Positions 17,409 through 27,400 of a stretch of DNA of 64,000 nucleotides are shown one piece after another. The first letter of the stretch is position 1, and each line of letters starts with the position of its first letter. The stretch is from Frankia umida (lineage in GTDB: Bacteria > Actinomycetota > Actinomycetes > Frankiales > Frankiaceae). The notes below the pieces were generated by a model that did no database searches, had not been told where the DNA came from, and saw nothing but the letters and a program-made list of their open reading frames with translations. The stretch is taken from contig NZ_JALKFT010000004.1 of NCBI RefSeq assembly GCF_023242945.1, positions 62,001 through 126,000 on the forward strand, in the 5' to 3' direction. Both the position numbers and the translations under genes were made by a program.

Positions 17409-18287
17409 TCAGGGTGCCGCGGCAAGGAGGCTCTGCGCTCCAGGTGCCACCGGCGACCGCGGTGGCACCAGAGGTTGCGGTGGCAGCGGACGGCCGAGAG
17501 CGACGGCGACATCCCGGCGCAGGCCGGGGAGCAGGGCGAACAGGGCGTCACCTGGACAGGCTGTCCCCATCCAGTCCCGATGCCCACTGATCGTCGGGAT
17601 CTGCCGACGCGCGCCGCTGCTCGGGTTGGTGTAGGTGGCCATACCGGTCGGGTCAAGCTGATGTCTGCCGGCGAGCGCGAGCAGCACCAGCGCGAGCGTC
17701 CGCCGCGCCTGCGGCGTCGGCGGACGCGTACGCAGGTCACCCATCAACGCCACCCCGATGTTCCCGGCGTTGTTCCCCTGCACATGCGCGCCGGTGACCG
17801 CCCGACCATCGGCTTCGTAGACCGGGACGGTGTCGGCTCCCGACCTTCGCCCCTCGTAGACGGCACCGGCGTTGTCGATGAGCAGGTGGTACCCGATGTC
17901 GGCCCAGCCTCGGTCCTTCGTGTGCCCACGGTAGATGGCCCGCACCGACGCGGCCGGGTCGGCGTCGTTCACCGGAATAGCCGTGTGATGAACGGTGATC
18001 ACCTGCCCGGGTGCGAACTCCACCGGCCACGGCTGGCCCGTGCGCCGGTTGATCCGCCACGATTCATCGGCGCCCCAGCCGGCCCGTGGGACGTAGTGCA
18101 CCCCTCCCACCCCGGAGGGCACCACCGCCGCTCCACCCACCACTGCCCCGGCCCCGGCCGCCTCGGCCCGAGTGGGCACCAGGCCGAACGTGGCGGCGAG
18201 CATCCCACCGGTTCCGGCACCGGCGAGACGTAGTGCGGCCCGACGACTCAACCCAGACCGGTTCGAACTGATGGACAGATCAGCCAC
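17409..18287 (-). CDS. Tat-exported N-acetylmuramoyl-L-alanine amidase (PGRP type)
   Basis: 292-residue secreted peptidoglycan amidase. The N-terminus has a twin-arginine signal (LSRRAALRLAGAGTGG) ending near AEAAGAG. The amidase_2/PGRP fold follows: YVPRAGWGADESWR, zinc His in ITVHHTAIPVND, GWADIGYHLLIDNAGAVYEG, and the late ISGHRDWMGTACPGDALF carrying the third metal ligand. It should cut the bond between MurNAc and the stem peptide outside the cell. The start is GTG 18287 with GGAGG 7 nt upstream. Confidence 0.9.
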   Translation of the reverse strand: MADLSISSNRSGLSRRAALRLAGAGTGGMLAATFGLVPTRAEAAGAGAVVGGAAVVPSGVGGVHYVPRAGWGADESWRINRRTGQPWPVEFAPGQVITVHHTAIPVNDADPAASVRAIYRGHTKDRGWADIGYHLLIDNAGAVYEGRRSGADTVPVYEADGRAVTGAHVQGNNAGNIGVALMGDLRTRPPTPQARRTLALVLLALAGRHQLDPTGMATYTNPSSGARRQIPTISGHRDWMGTACPGDALFALLPGLRRDVAVALGRPLPPQPLVPPRSPVAPGAQSLLAAAP

Positions 18288-18564
18288 GATGCATCCTCCG
18301 AACCACAGGATGGAAAGTGGGCACGCTACGTCACCGAGTCGCTCGCTTTTGGCGACGACACTCGGCAGCCAGGCCTTCGGACGTCACACCTTTGCGCGGC
18401 GCCGCCCGTCGACCATGGTCACTTTCCGTGACGTCTCTGTCCGGGCATCCTCTTGCCGGGCCATGTCCGGGCCCGCGGCGGATGTCCTCTCCACACGCGG
18501 CCTGAGCGACAGTCGTGTGCTCACGGCCGCCGCACCGCGGCCGGAGACCTTCGTGGACGACGGG

Positions 18565-21500
18565 CTAGCTGTACGAGTCCGCCTCGATGATCAGGCGGGG
18601 GTCGGTACCGGGCAACGCGGGGGCACCAGGGTGGCCGGGGGCGCCGGACTGCTCGAAGATGAAGCCTCGGGCACCGGTGATCGCCGGAGGTGGCGTGGCT
18701 TCGCCGTCGCCGTCGGGACGCGGGTGAAAATGCCAGGTCGGGGAGCCGTCCCGGGTGGACGGACCGCCCATCGGTGGCTGCCGGCGACGTCGCCGGTAGC
18801 TGATCTCCATCGTCGGTCGGGTACCGCCGCGCTCCCGGCGACCACCCGCTCTGGGATCGCCCACCGCCACATAGCGGCCAACGGCGGAATCGCCGCGCGG
18901 CCAACGTCCGGCGTCGGTCGTCCCGACCTCGTTCTGGCCACGGGCTCCGCCGGGAGCCCGACCGATTCCGGTGGCTGACCCGACACCGGGCGCACCACCC
19001 TGAGACCCATCACCGACAGTGATACCCGCTGAGATCGTGATACCCGCCGCGGTCGTGGGACCGGCCGAGATCGCAAGACCAGCGGACGCCACGGGAAGGG
19101 CGGACGTCACTCGACCAGCGGACAGCGCGGGAAGGGCGGACAGCGCGGGAAGAGCGACCGGCCCGGCCGAGGATGCCGCCTCGGCCGGGTGGGTGGGCCC
19201 GTCCTCGGTGTGGTTGCGGCTGCGGACGGTGTCCGCGGGCAGGCCGTAGGGGGCCCGGCGGCGCGCCTCGCCGCGGACGCGGCCGCCAACGGGGCGCGGG
19301 GCGGCGAAGCCGGGCGGGCCTGCGGGTACGGAGGCGCCGGGCATCCCGAAGGCGAGGGAGGCTCCGTGGGGGCCGGACGTCGGCGCGGGGGTGTCGTAGG
19401 GGCGTCCGCGGGGCTCGTCGGCGTCCTCACGCAGGCCGAAGCGGTCGTGCAGGCGGCGCAGGGGGGCGGGGGCCCACCAGTTGTACTTGCCGGCCAGGGC
19501 CATGAACGCCGGGACCAGGATCGCGCGCACGACGGTCACGTCCAGGGTGATGGCGATGGTGAGGCCCACCCCGACCAGTTTGATCATGCTGATGTGCGAG
19601 GTGGACAGGGCCACCATCACCACGACCAGGGCCAGCGCGACGCTGGTGATCAGTGGGCCGGTGGCACCGAGGCCGACGGCGACGGCCTCGGTGTTGTCGT
19701 CGGTGCGCTGGTACTCCTCCCGGATGCGGGCGAGCAGGAAGATCTCGTAATCCATGCTCAGCCCGAACGCGATGAAGAACATGAGTACCGGACTGGTCAT
19801 CTCCAACGACCCGGACACCTGGAAGTCACCGACCAGCCAGCGCAGATGGCCGTCCTGGAAGATGAACGTCAGCAGTCCGATGGTGGCCGCCAGGTTCAGC
19901 GTGTTGAGCAGCATCGCCTTGATCGGGAGCAGCAGGCTGCCGGTGAACAGGAACAACAGGACGAACGTCGCGACCATCACGATGGCGAACGCGGCGGGCA
20001 GGCTGCGCAGGATCGTGCGCGAGGTGTCGAGGAAGTGCGGCGCGAGGCCACCCATCAGGGTCGCGAAGGGGGCGGGTGTCGCCTGGATCGCGCGCACGAG
20101 CGCCCGGGCCCCGTCGGAGACCGGGGACGTGTCGGTCTGCCACACCGACAGCCACGCGCCACCGTGGATGCCGACATAGCCCACCTGGGCGGTGGGCGCC
20201 GCGGCCGTGACCATCTTGCCCTGCATGAACGCGCCGGTGACGGTGTCGATCCGGGCGACACCGGGCAGGGCGGACAGCCGCCGGGCGTAGTCGGAGAGCT
20301 TCGCCGCGTTGGCCGGGTCGCGGGCGTCCAGCCCGGGCACGACGACCGGGATCTGACAGGGCAGGCAGGCCACGAACTCGGTGCGCATCGCGTCGTTGAC
20401 GACATGGGATTCGGAGGCCGCGGGCAACACCGTGTCGTCGGCGAGGGACAGGTTCAGACCGCGCAACGGCAGCGCGCACAGCAACAGGATCAGCACCGCC
20501 GCCCCACCGAAGACCACCGGTCGGGCCAGCACCCGCCGGGCCAGCGCCGTCCAGCCACGGCCGGCCCCGGACAGCTCCGCCGACCCGCTGGCGTGCCGGC
20601 CCTGGACCTGGGCCTGCGCTCGGGCCAGGCGGCGGGCCCGGCGCCGCCGGGCGAAGCCGGAGCGGGCGATCATCGCGCGGATGTCGCCGCGGTCGAGCCG
20701 GTCGCCGAGCACCATCAACGCGGCCGGCAGCACCAGCAGCGCCGCGACCTCGGAGGTGATGACGACGATGCCACCGGCGAAGGCGAACGAACGCAGGTAG
20801 TCCAGCGGGAAGGCGAGCGCGGCGGTCAGCGACAGCGCCACCGTCATCCCGGAGAAGAACACCGTGCGTCCGGCGGTCTCCAGGGTGCGCCGCAGCGCCG
20901 CGCCGGGAAACAGACCTCTGGCCTGTTCCTCTCGAAACCGTCTCAGGATGAACAGGCTGTAGTCGACGGCGAGCCCGAAGCCCAGCGCCGTCGTCAGGTT
21001 CACCGAGAACACCGAGATGTCGGTGACCGTCCCCGCCAGCCGCAGCAGGGCAAGACTGGACACCACCGCGACCACACCGACGAGCACCGGCAGCAGCGCC
21101 GCCGCGACCGTCCCGAACGCGTAGAGCAACACCAGGAACACCAGCGGCGCCGCCGACAGTTCGCCCCGCTCAAGGTCGGCCCGGCTGTGCTCGGTGACAT
21201 CACGCATGACGGCGGGGGCACCCCCGAACCGCACCTGGACACCGGGACCGGTGTGCGCGTACCGCTTGTGCAGCGCCTCGAGGCGGTCCTGGATGTGGTC
21301 CTCGGTGCCGGTGAGGCGGAACACGATCAGCGCCGACCGGCCGGCCCTGGAGCGCAGCAGTGGATTACCGGAGATCCCGTTGCCCGGCCAGTAGGAGGCG
21401 ACCGAGGTGACGTCCTGCTCGGCGGCGATCTGCCCGGTGAGCTCCCGGCCGAGATGGTTCGGGGTCGGCCCGTCGATGCCCTCCTCAGCGGTGACCAGGA

Positions 21501-22152
21501 CGCCGATGTTCGGCGGCGCGTCCGGGAACTCCTCGTCCAGCAACTGCTCGGCGCGGGTGGACGGGTCGGACTTCGCGTAGAAACCGCCGGTGGCCAACTG
21601 GTGGTAGACGCCGGCGTTCCACGGCAGCAGCACCACGACCAGCAGGCAGGCGGCGGCCAGCAGCCGACCACGGTGCAGGACCGCGATGTCCGCCGCCATC
21701 GTGAACATGGAGCGCCGCCGGACCGGCACACCCGCCATCGTGGCCATGGTCGCCATGACCCGTTCCGGGGAGGTGTGGCCGCCTCGGGCCGCCCGTCCCA
21801 TCCGCCCGCCGCGCCCGGTCTGGCCCAGTCGCCTGACCGGCACGGTCCGTCCCGTCACCCCGGACGCCTCGATCCGCCCCGGCCGCTGTGCCCGTCCGGA
21901 CGGCTGTGCCTGCCCCGCCTGATGTGCCTGGCCGGACGGCTGTGCCTGGCCGGACGGCTGTGCCTGGCCGGACGGCTGTGCCTGCCCGGACGGTTCGGGG
22001 ATGACGAGGGGCTCGGTGTGGATGGACGCGTGGTCCGGCGCCATGCCGTCCGCGACAGGCGAACGCGTCACCGGCGCGGATGCCTCCCGATCGGTGGTCT
22101 CCCGATCGGCTCGGGGTTCGCGTTGCGACGCGGAATCGGCGAACAACGGCAT
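18565..22152 (-). CDS. MMPL family (RND) transporter, very large
   Basis: 1195-residue export pump of the MmpL/HpnN type. There are two six-helix bundles, each started by a single span and a periplasmic domain. The first helix is near residue 155 (GRLLAAACLLVVVLLPWN). Conserved segments include GLAVDYSLFILRRFREE in bundle one and FGLSMDYEIFLLARIREEY in bundle two, the proton-relay regions with the key Asp-Tyr pairs. About 140 disordered residues precede the first span, with PSGQAQ repeats, and a 230-residue Gly/Ala/Pro-rich tail follows the last span. MmpL proteins export lipids or siderophores; the cargo here is unknown. No MmpS partner is adjacent. Confidence 0.88.
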   Translation of the reverse strand: MPLFADSASQREPRADRETTDREASAPVTRSPVADGMAPDHASIHTEPLVIPEPSGQAQPSGQAQPSGQAQPSGQAHQAGQAQPSGRAQRPGRIEASGVTGRTVPVRRLGQTGRGGRMGRAARGGHTSPERVMATMATMAGVPVRRRSMFTMAADIAVLHRGRLLAAACLLVVVLLPWNAGVYHQLATGGFYAKSDPSTRAEQLLDEEFPDAPPNIGVLVTAEEGIDGPTPNHLGRELTGQIAAEQDVTSVASYWPGNGISGNPLLRSRAGRSALIVFRLTGTEDHIQDRLEALHKRYAHTGPGVQVRFGGAPAVMRDVTEHSRADLERGELSAAPLVFLVLLYAFGTVAAALLPVLVGVVAVVSSLALLRLAGTVTDISVFSVNLTTALGFGLAVDYSLFILRRFREEQARGLFPGAALRRTLETAGRTVFFSGMTVALSLTAALAFPLDYLRSFAFAGGIVVITSEVAALLVLPAALMVLGDRLDRGDIRAMIARSGFARRRRARRLARAQAQVQGRHASGSAELSGAGRGWTALARRVLARPVVFGGAAVLILLLCALPLRGLNLSLADDTVLPAASESHVVNDAMRTEFVACLPCQIPVVVPGLDARDPANAAKLSDYARRLSALPGVARIDTVTGAFMQGKMVTAAAPTAQVGYVGIHGGAWLSVWQTDTSPVSDGARALVRAIQATPAPFATLMGGLAPHFLDTSRTILRSLPAAFAIVMVATFVLLFLFTGSLLLPIKAMLLNTLNLAATIGLLTFIFQDGHLRWLVGDFQVSGSLEMTSPVLMFFIAFGLSMDYEIFLLARIREEYQRTDDNTEAVAVGLGATGPLITSVALALVVVMVALSTSHISMIKLVGVGLTIAITLDVTVVRAILVPAFMALAGKYNWWAPAPLRRLHDRFGLREDADEPRGRPYDTPAPTSGPHGASLAFGMPGASVPAGPPGFAAPRPVGGRVRGEARRRAPYGLPADTVRSRNHTEDGPTHPAEAASSAGPVALPALSALPALSAGRVTSALPVASAGLAISAGPTTAAGITISAGITVGDGSQGGAPGVGSATGIGRAPGGARGQNEVGTTDAGRWPRGDSAVGRYVAVGDPRAGGRRERGGTRPTMEISYRRRRRQPPMGGPSTRDGSPTWHFHPRPDGDGEATPPPAITGARGFIFEQSGAPGHPGAPALPGTDPRLIIEADSYS
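21886..21998. repeat. 18-bp in-frame repeats in MMPL N-terminus
   Basis: Copies of an 18-bp unit (GCCGGACGGCTGTGCCTG on the plus strand) encode successive PSGQAQ hexapeptides in the disordered N-terminal part of the MMPL transporter. Four copies are nearly perfect and two are degenerate. The length is a multiple of three, so copy-number change keeps the frame. Confidence 0.85.
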
Positions 22153-23422
22153 GACGCTCCCTTCGAGCGGCCCCGCCTCCGTGGATGTCCTCGTGGGCGG
22201 TGCGGTTCAGACACCGTCGCCGATCGCTGCGCCGACGAGCAGCGCGGCGCGACGTGAAACATCCCGGGTCGCGTTTCGACGCTAGACCCGCACGACCAGC
22301 CCGAACCTGAAATACCCCCGTTCGAGGGAGGTAACAGGTGGGGTCCGCCGACCCGGGGCAATCAGTGTCCGGAAATCCCCCGGCAACAGGGAGGACGGCC
22401 GAGGGAGCTCAGGCCGACCGGCGTATCACTGGCGGGAGGTAATACCGGCGGGGCAATCTCGAAGGTGGTACGGCAATGCTCGGTAGCCGTGCACCGCGCG
22501 GTCCGGTCGCACATGATCGGCGACACTGACGCGCGTTCCGCCCGGGATGTGGCCGGCGTTACGGTACCACCGACCTTCGAACGGTGGTTCACCTGACAGG
22601 TTGACCGCCAGGCGAAAAGCACGGTCCTGGTCGGACCGGTTCCCACCCGGGCCAGATGTCGAAAGTCTCGACTGTAATCCGGCGAAGGGCCCGGTCGAAC
22701 CCTTCCGGAAATCCCGCGGGAACTTCCGGAACAGCGTCGGCGCAGGAACTTCATCGGTTCCCGCCGACGAACGGGACGTCCCCGCGCCGCCGGCGAATGC
22801 GCGCCGCGGCGTGGGGAGGACAGCGGGGTCGGTGCGGCGGAGCGGGTCGCACCGGCCCCGTGCTTGTCCACGCCGGGGGCGTAACGGCCCTGGCCGTGCG
22901 GTACCCCCGGCACTTCACTGATCTCCCGCGCGTCCGCGGGTCACCGTGTGCCGCCCGACGCCGCCATCGACGGGCCACAGTCATCGTTGCGACCGGGCCA
23001 GCTGAGCCGGACGGCGGGCACCACGGCGGGCCGGTCGGCCCGCGGCGGCACGGACACCGAGGTCATCCGAGCGGCGGGCCTGGTAGCGAGAGGGACGCCA
23101 GCCTGGAACGGACACCGTGCGTAACAGCGGGCACGGAACCGGGCTGGGTCACGTACGTCCTGGGTCAGGTACCGGGTTGGGTCACGTACCGGACTGGGAG
23201 TCGTACGGAGGCGGGTGGCCGGCGTGACTCGAACCCGCGCGTTCGGATGTCGGAACAGCTTTGGTCCGGCACCCGAATGCGCGGGGCGCGCCCCGCCGGC
23301 TCCACACCGTTGTGTCCGCTCTCCACCAGTCCGTTGATCAACCCATCGATCACGGCTGGTGATGGCCGGTCTGGCAGATCAGCCTGTCACGGCTGGCCCG
23401 CCCAGCAGCGGCCGAGCCGCTG
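22153..23422. other. 1.27-kb region without supportable gene, with tRNA-like motif
   Basis: Open frames here give no recognisable protein. Near 23220-23300 the plus strand reads like the complement of a tRNA T-arm (GACTCGAACCCGC) and would encode the RDSNPR peptide often seen where tRNA DNA is mistaken for a gene, but no full cloverleaf can be folded. A degenerate GGGTCACGTACC repeat lies just before it (about 23145-23195). The 5' end should hold the MMPL promoter. Confidence 0.4.
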
Positions 23423-24322
23423 TCAGGGCAGCATGCCCAGCTGGCGCGCGGCGTGCACGGCGGCCGTGCGGTTGCGAACGCCCAGCTTGCGCATGATGCT
23501 GCGGAGATAGGCCTTCACCGTCTCCGGTGAGACCGTCAGCCGCCGGGCGGTCTCGACGTTGGACAGGCCAAGTGCCACCTGTGACAACACCTCGAGCTCA
23601 CGCGGAGTGAGTGCGAGTCGACCGCCGACCTTCGTGTCCTGATCGAGCAGGCCACGCAGCAGCTCCGAGACGCCGCCGATCCGACCCCGAAGCAGCGGGT
23701 CGGCCACGTGCTCGGTGACCTCCTGTAGCTCCCGATAGGCCAGGCGCAGACTTTCCTGCGGCTGACCGGGTGAGCGCGGCAGCGGTACCGCGCCCACCGG
23801 GCGTGCGGCGGTGAGCGGACGACGCCCTGGTGGCATCGCCTGCGCCATCGCATCCCCGTGTGTGGCAGCTACACCCAGCTCACGTTCCATCAGACGAGCC
23901 GTCGCAATGGCCGCACGAACGGCGGCCTCGGTGAACGGAACCTCTGTCCGCATGGCTCCATAGAGCACGGCCACAACCGCACCCCCCATGCTGACCGGAA
24001 CCGCGAGAATTGCTCCGAACTCACTGCCCTCGAACGGAACGGCAGTCGAGCGAAGAACCCTTCTCGTCGCCGCCGGGTCGTTGATGACGACCGGGCGACT
24101 GTGTCGCACCACCTGACCGCCGATTCCCGTACCCGGTGGGACGGAGACACCGAGCAGACCGCTCGGTGCTGGCCCGTCCACGTTGGTGACGGTCAATCGG
24201 CCGGAATGCGGTGCAACTATTCCACCGAATGTGAGATGGGCTCCCGATGAAGCGCGCAGCCGGGCGAGTGCCCGCGGCAGTACCGTCTGCACGCGACTTG
24301 GGGCCGACACGTCCACTGTCAC
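23423..24322 (-). CDS. GAF-domain LuxR-type transcriptional regulator
   Basis: 299-residue cytoplasmic regulator. Residues about 15-165 form a GAF sensor domain (GIGGQVVRHSRPVVINDP, FGAILAVPVSMGGAVVAVLY), which in relatives binds a small ligand or dimerises. A helical linker (LRLAYRELQEVTEHVADPLL) is followed by a LuxR helix-turn-helix at about 235-299 (LTPRELEVLSQVALGLSNVE, YLRSIMRKLGVRNRTAAVHA). The end is nearly the same as the stand-alone regulator at 13102-13569. GTG 24322 has GAAGGGGA upstream. Its ligand and targets are unknown. Confidence 0.88.
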   Translation of the reverse strand: MTVDVSAPSRVQTVLPRALARLRASSGAHLTFGGIVAPHSGRLTVTNVDGPAPSGLLGVSVPPGTGIGGQVVRHSRPVVINDPAATRRVLRSTAVPFEGSEFGAILAVPVSMGGAVVAVLYGAMRTEVPFTEAAVRAAIATARLMERELGVAATHGDAMAQAMPPGRRPLTAARPVGAVPLPRSPGQPQESLRLAYRELQEVTEHVADPLLRGRIGGVSELLRGLLDQDTKVGGRLALTPRELEVLSQVALGLSNVETARRLTVSPETVKAYLRSIMRKLGVRNRTAAVHAARQLGMLP

Positions 24323-24478
24323 GAGCGTCCCCTTCCCCGACTTGGTTAGATCGAGCGAATCGTAGCACCCGTTTTACGTTAAGCACAGATAAGTGCACAA
24401 ACGGCATGCCGGCAAAATTCGTGCGAGGGGGGTTGCCATCGAGCGCGTAACAGGGTACTCAACCAGGCATCGGGATCA

Positions 24479-27400
24479 TCATCGGACCCCTGCGGAGTGA
24501 CCCGAGGGCTCCGGCCCCGATTCCGACTCCAGCTCCAGCTCCAGCCCCGGCAGCGTCTCCTGCTTCGGCCGCGCCCCCGACACCGGCGACGTCCGCCGCC
24601 GCGGTGACGCGAGCGGTGGGGACGCGAGCGGTGGGGACGCGAGCGGTTGCGGTCGCTGTTCGGGGTCAGGCTCGCACAGCGCCTGGGGCGCAGGCACAGC
24701 CGGGGGTTCGATCCCCGGATCAGCGCGGCGTTCGACCGGTGGGACGGACGGGGACGCGTCGCTGATCGCCATCGCGCGCAGACGGGCGAGCCCCGCGAGC
24801 AGCCGCAGCTCAGCGATGCTGCGCGGCGCGCTGTCCAGCAGCGCCGGCGACATCACCAGCACCGCGAGCACCTGGGCCCGCGACAGCGCCACGTTGAGCC
24901 GGTTGCGGGAGAGCAGGAAGTCCAGCCCACGTGGTGCCTCGGCGGCGCTGGACGTGGTCAGGGAGGTGATCACGACCGGGGCCTCCTGGCCCTGGAAACG
25001 GTCGACGGTTCCGACCCGCACCCCGGTGAGCCCGGCGGCGCGCAGGGCCTGTCCGATCGCCCGGACCTGCCGGTTGTACGGGGCGACGACCAGCACGTCC
25101 GCCGGTGCCAGTGGGCGCCGGCGCGCACCGTCGACGAAGGTGCGTCCGACCAGGTCAGCCACCCGTGCGCAGACCGCGTCGGCCTCGGCGTCGCAGCGTG
25201 TGGTGGCCCCCTCATGGGCGACGTCGACCAGGTGCAGACCGGGGGCGACCCCCTCCACCGCCCGTCCGGCAGCCACCGGATGGGCGTGCAACCGTCCGTT
25301 GTAGGCCAACGCCGACACCGGCGCGCAGACCGCGGGGTGCAGCCGCCGGGTACGGTCGAGGAAGTAGCCGAACTCCGGGGGCAGGATCTCGTTCTCCCCG
25401 AGCTGGCCAAGCCCGCCGTCGTCGCGGCCAAGCAGATGCGACAGCGCGGAGGCGTCCGCCCCGTCGGGGTGGATACCCGCCACCACCTGCGGCAACTGCT
25501 GCGGGTCGCCGAGCAGCACCAGGTTGCGTGCCGCGCCGGCGACCGCGAGGGTGTCGGCCAGCGCGAACTGGCCGGCCTCGTCGATGATCAGCACGTCGAA
25601 CGGCTCGGCCGCCAGCTGCGGATTGGCGAACGCCCAGGCCGTGTCGCCGACGAGATGGCCCTGCGGGTGCTCCCGCCGCCAGGCCACCAGGGCCTTGAGG
25701 TCCCGCGGCACGTCCCACGGCGGCACGTCCGGGCGCTGCGGGGCGGATCGTTTCGCCTTCTTGGCCGCCGGCAGCCGGGCGCCGGGCACCGGCCCGGCGT
25801 CCTCGAGGGCGGCGAGCATGGCGTTCTCGATGGCCTTGTGGCTGGTCGAGCAGATGCCCACCGACGCGCCCCGCGCGACGAGATCACGGATGAGACGCCC
25901 GGCCAGGTAGGTCTTGCCGGCCCCAGGCGGGCCCTGGACGGCCAGATAGGACCGGTCGAGGGTGCTGACCGCGGCGAGCACCGCCGCCACCTGGTCGTCG
26001 CCGTGGGCGGCGGCGTCCGGCAGCGGTCCGCTGCGTCCACGGCGGCGGGGCGGCACCCGGCGCAGCAGGTCGAGGCCGGCCTCGGCGGGCAGCGCGGGCA
26101 GGGTCGCCGCGACCCGCTCGGCCAGCAGACGGATGGCCGCGGGTTTGGGCCTGGGTGACACCGGATCACCGGGTAGCACCGCCAGCGGCATCGCCCGGGT
26201 GGTCCGATCGGGGGGTGCGCTCTCGAGCAGGACCAGTTCGTTCGGCGCGGCCAGTTCCACGGTCGCACCGCTGGTCACGCCCAGCGCACCGGGTGGCCCC
26301 GGGTAGAGCAGACGGACCTTGTCCCCCCGCTCGAACGGGTGCGGGCGGCGCGGGTCGATCCGGGCGCGCAGCTCGCGGCGGGCCTTGCTGCGCCGCCCGG
26401 ACGGCGCGTCCCAGTCCGCGTCGGCCTGCCAGCCGGTCGGCACACTGCAGTCGTCGGCGGACTCCAGGGACTCCCGGTCGGCCGCCAACGCGGCGAAGTA
26501 CGTCCACCAGGCCGGCTTGTTCTCCCGCCGGTGGTAGCCGACGGCGGCGGCCAGCAGGGCCCGGGCCCGTTCGTCGTCCGACCAGCTCGCCTGGTCCACC
26601 GGTAGGCCCGCGAGCAGGGCGTTCACCACGGCCTCGGCTTCGGCCTCACCGTCGAGGGTGGCCTGCCCCGGCAGCTGCGTGTCGGCGTCGTCCACCGCCG
26701 CGGGAGCGGTCGCGGCGCGTTCGGCGGCGGACTCGTCCTGGTGGGCGGGCACCCCCGCGGCCTGTCGCCGCGCCAACAGCCAGCGGTGCAGCCGGTGGGT
26801 GGAGACACAGTCCACCCGGTTGTAGTCCGCGATCTCGGCGAGCAGCCGCTCGGCCTGCGCGTTCTCGCCCGCGGCCCGGTGCGCCAGGACCGACTCGTAC
26901 GCGACGATGCTGTCCGCCGCGGTGGTGACCGCCGCCGTGCGCGCCCCCGGGTAGAACAGCGGCTCCAGGTACTTGATCGAGTAGGACGGTTGCGACACCC
27001 GCAGGCTGCGCCGGACCACCGTGTGCAGGTCGACCAGGCGATGGGCCCGCAGCAGCTCGTCGACCTGGTGTTCCCGGGTGCCGTGGCGGGCGGCCAGGCG
27101 GCGCAGCGCGTTCGGTTCGTACGGCGCGTAGTGGTAGATGTGGGCGCGCGGATGATCCCGCAACCGGGCCGTCGTCCAGTCGACGAACTCCTCCAGCGCG
27201 CGCCGTTCGCCGGCGCGGTCATGCGCCCAGAACGTCCGGAACTCCTCCCCCACCTGGTCCGTCCCGTCCGGGTGGGCGGACTCGTGCGGCTGCCGCGTCC
27301 CGTCCGGCCTTCGCACGCCGTCCGGGTGGGCGGACTCGTTCGGGGGATGGGTGAGGGTCACGGCTCCGAAGAGGTACTCCAGGCCGGATGCCTCCAACGC

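Noticed and set aside
22656..23510. Plus-strand frame containing GGRRDSNPR
   Set aside because: The peptide is a known false signature of tRNA-like DNA read as protein; the frame runs antisense into the GAF-LuxR gene.
24690..24720. T-arm-like sequence CCGGGGGTTCGATCCCCGG
   Set aside because: It pairs well locally but no acceptor or anticodon arm fits around it, and it lies inside the disordered tail of the nuclease-helicase gene. Taken as chance.
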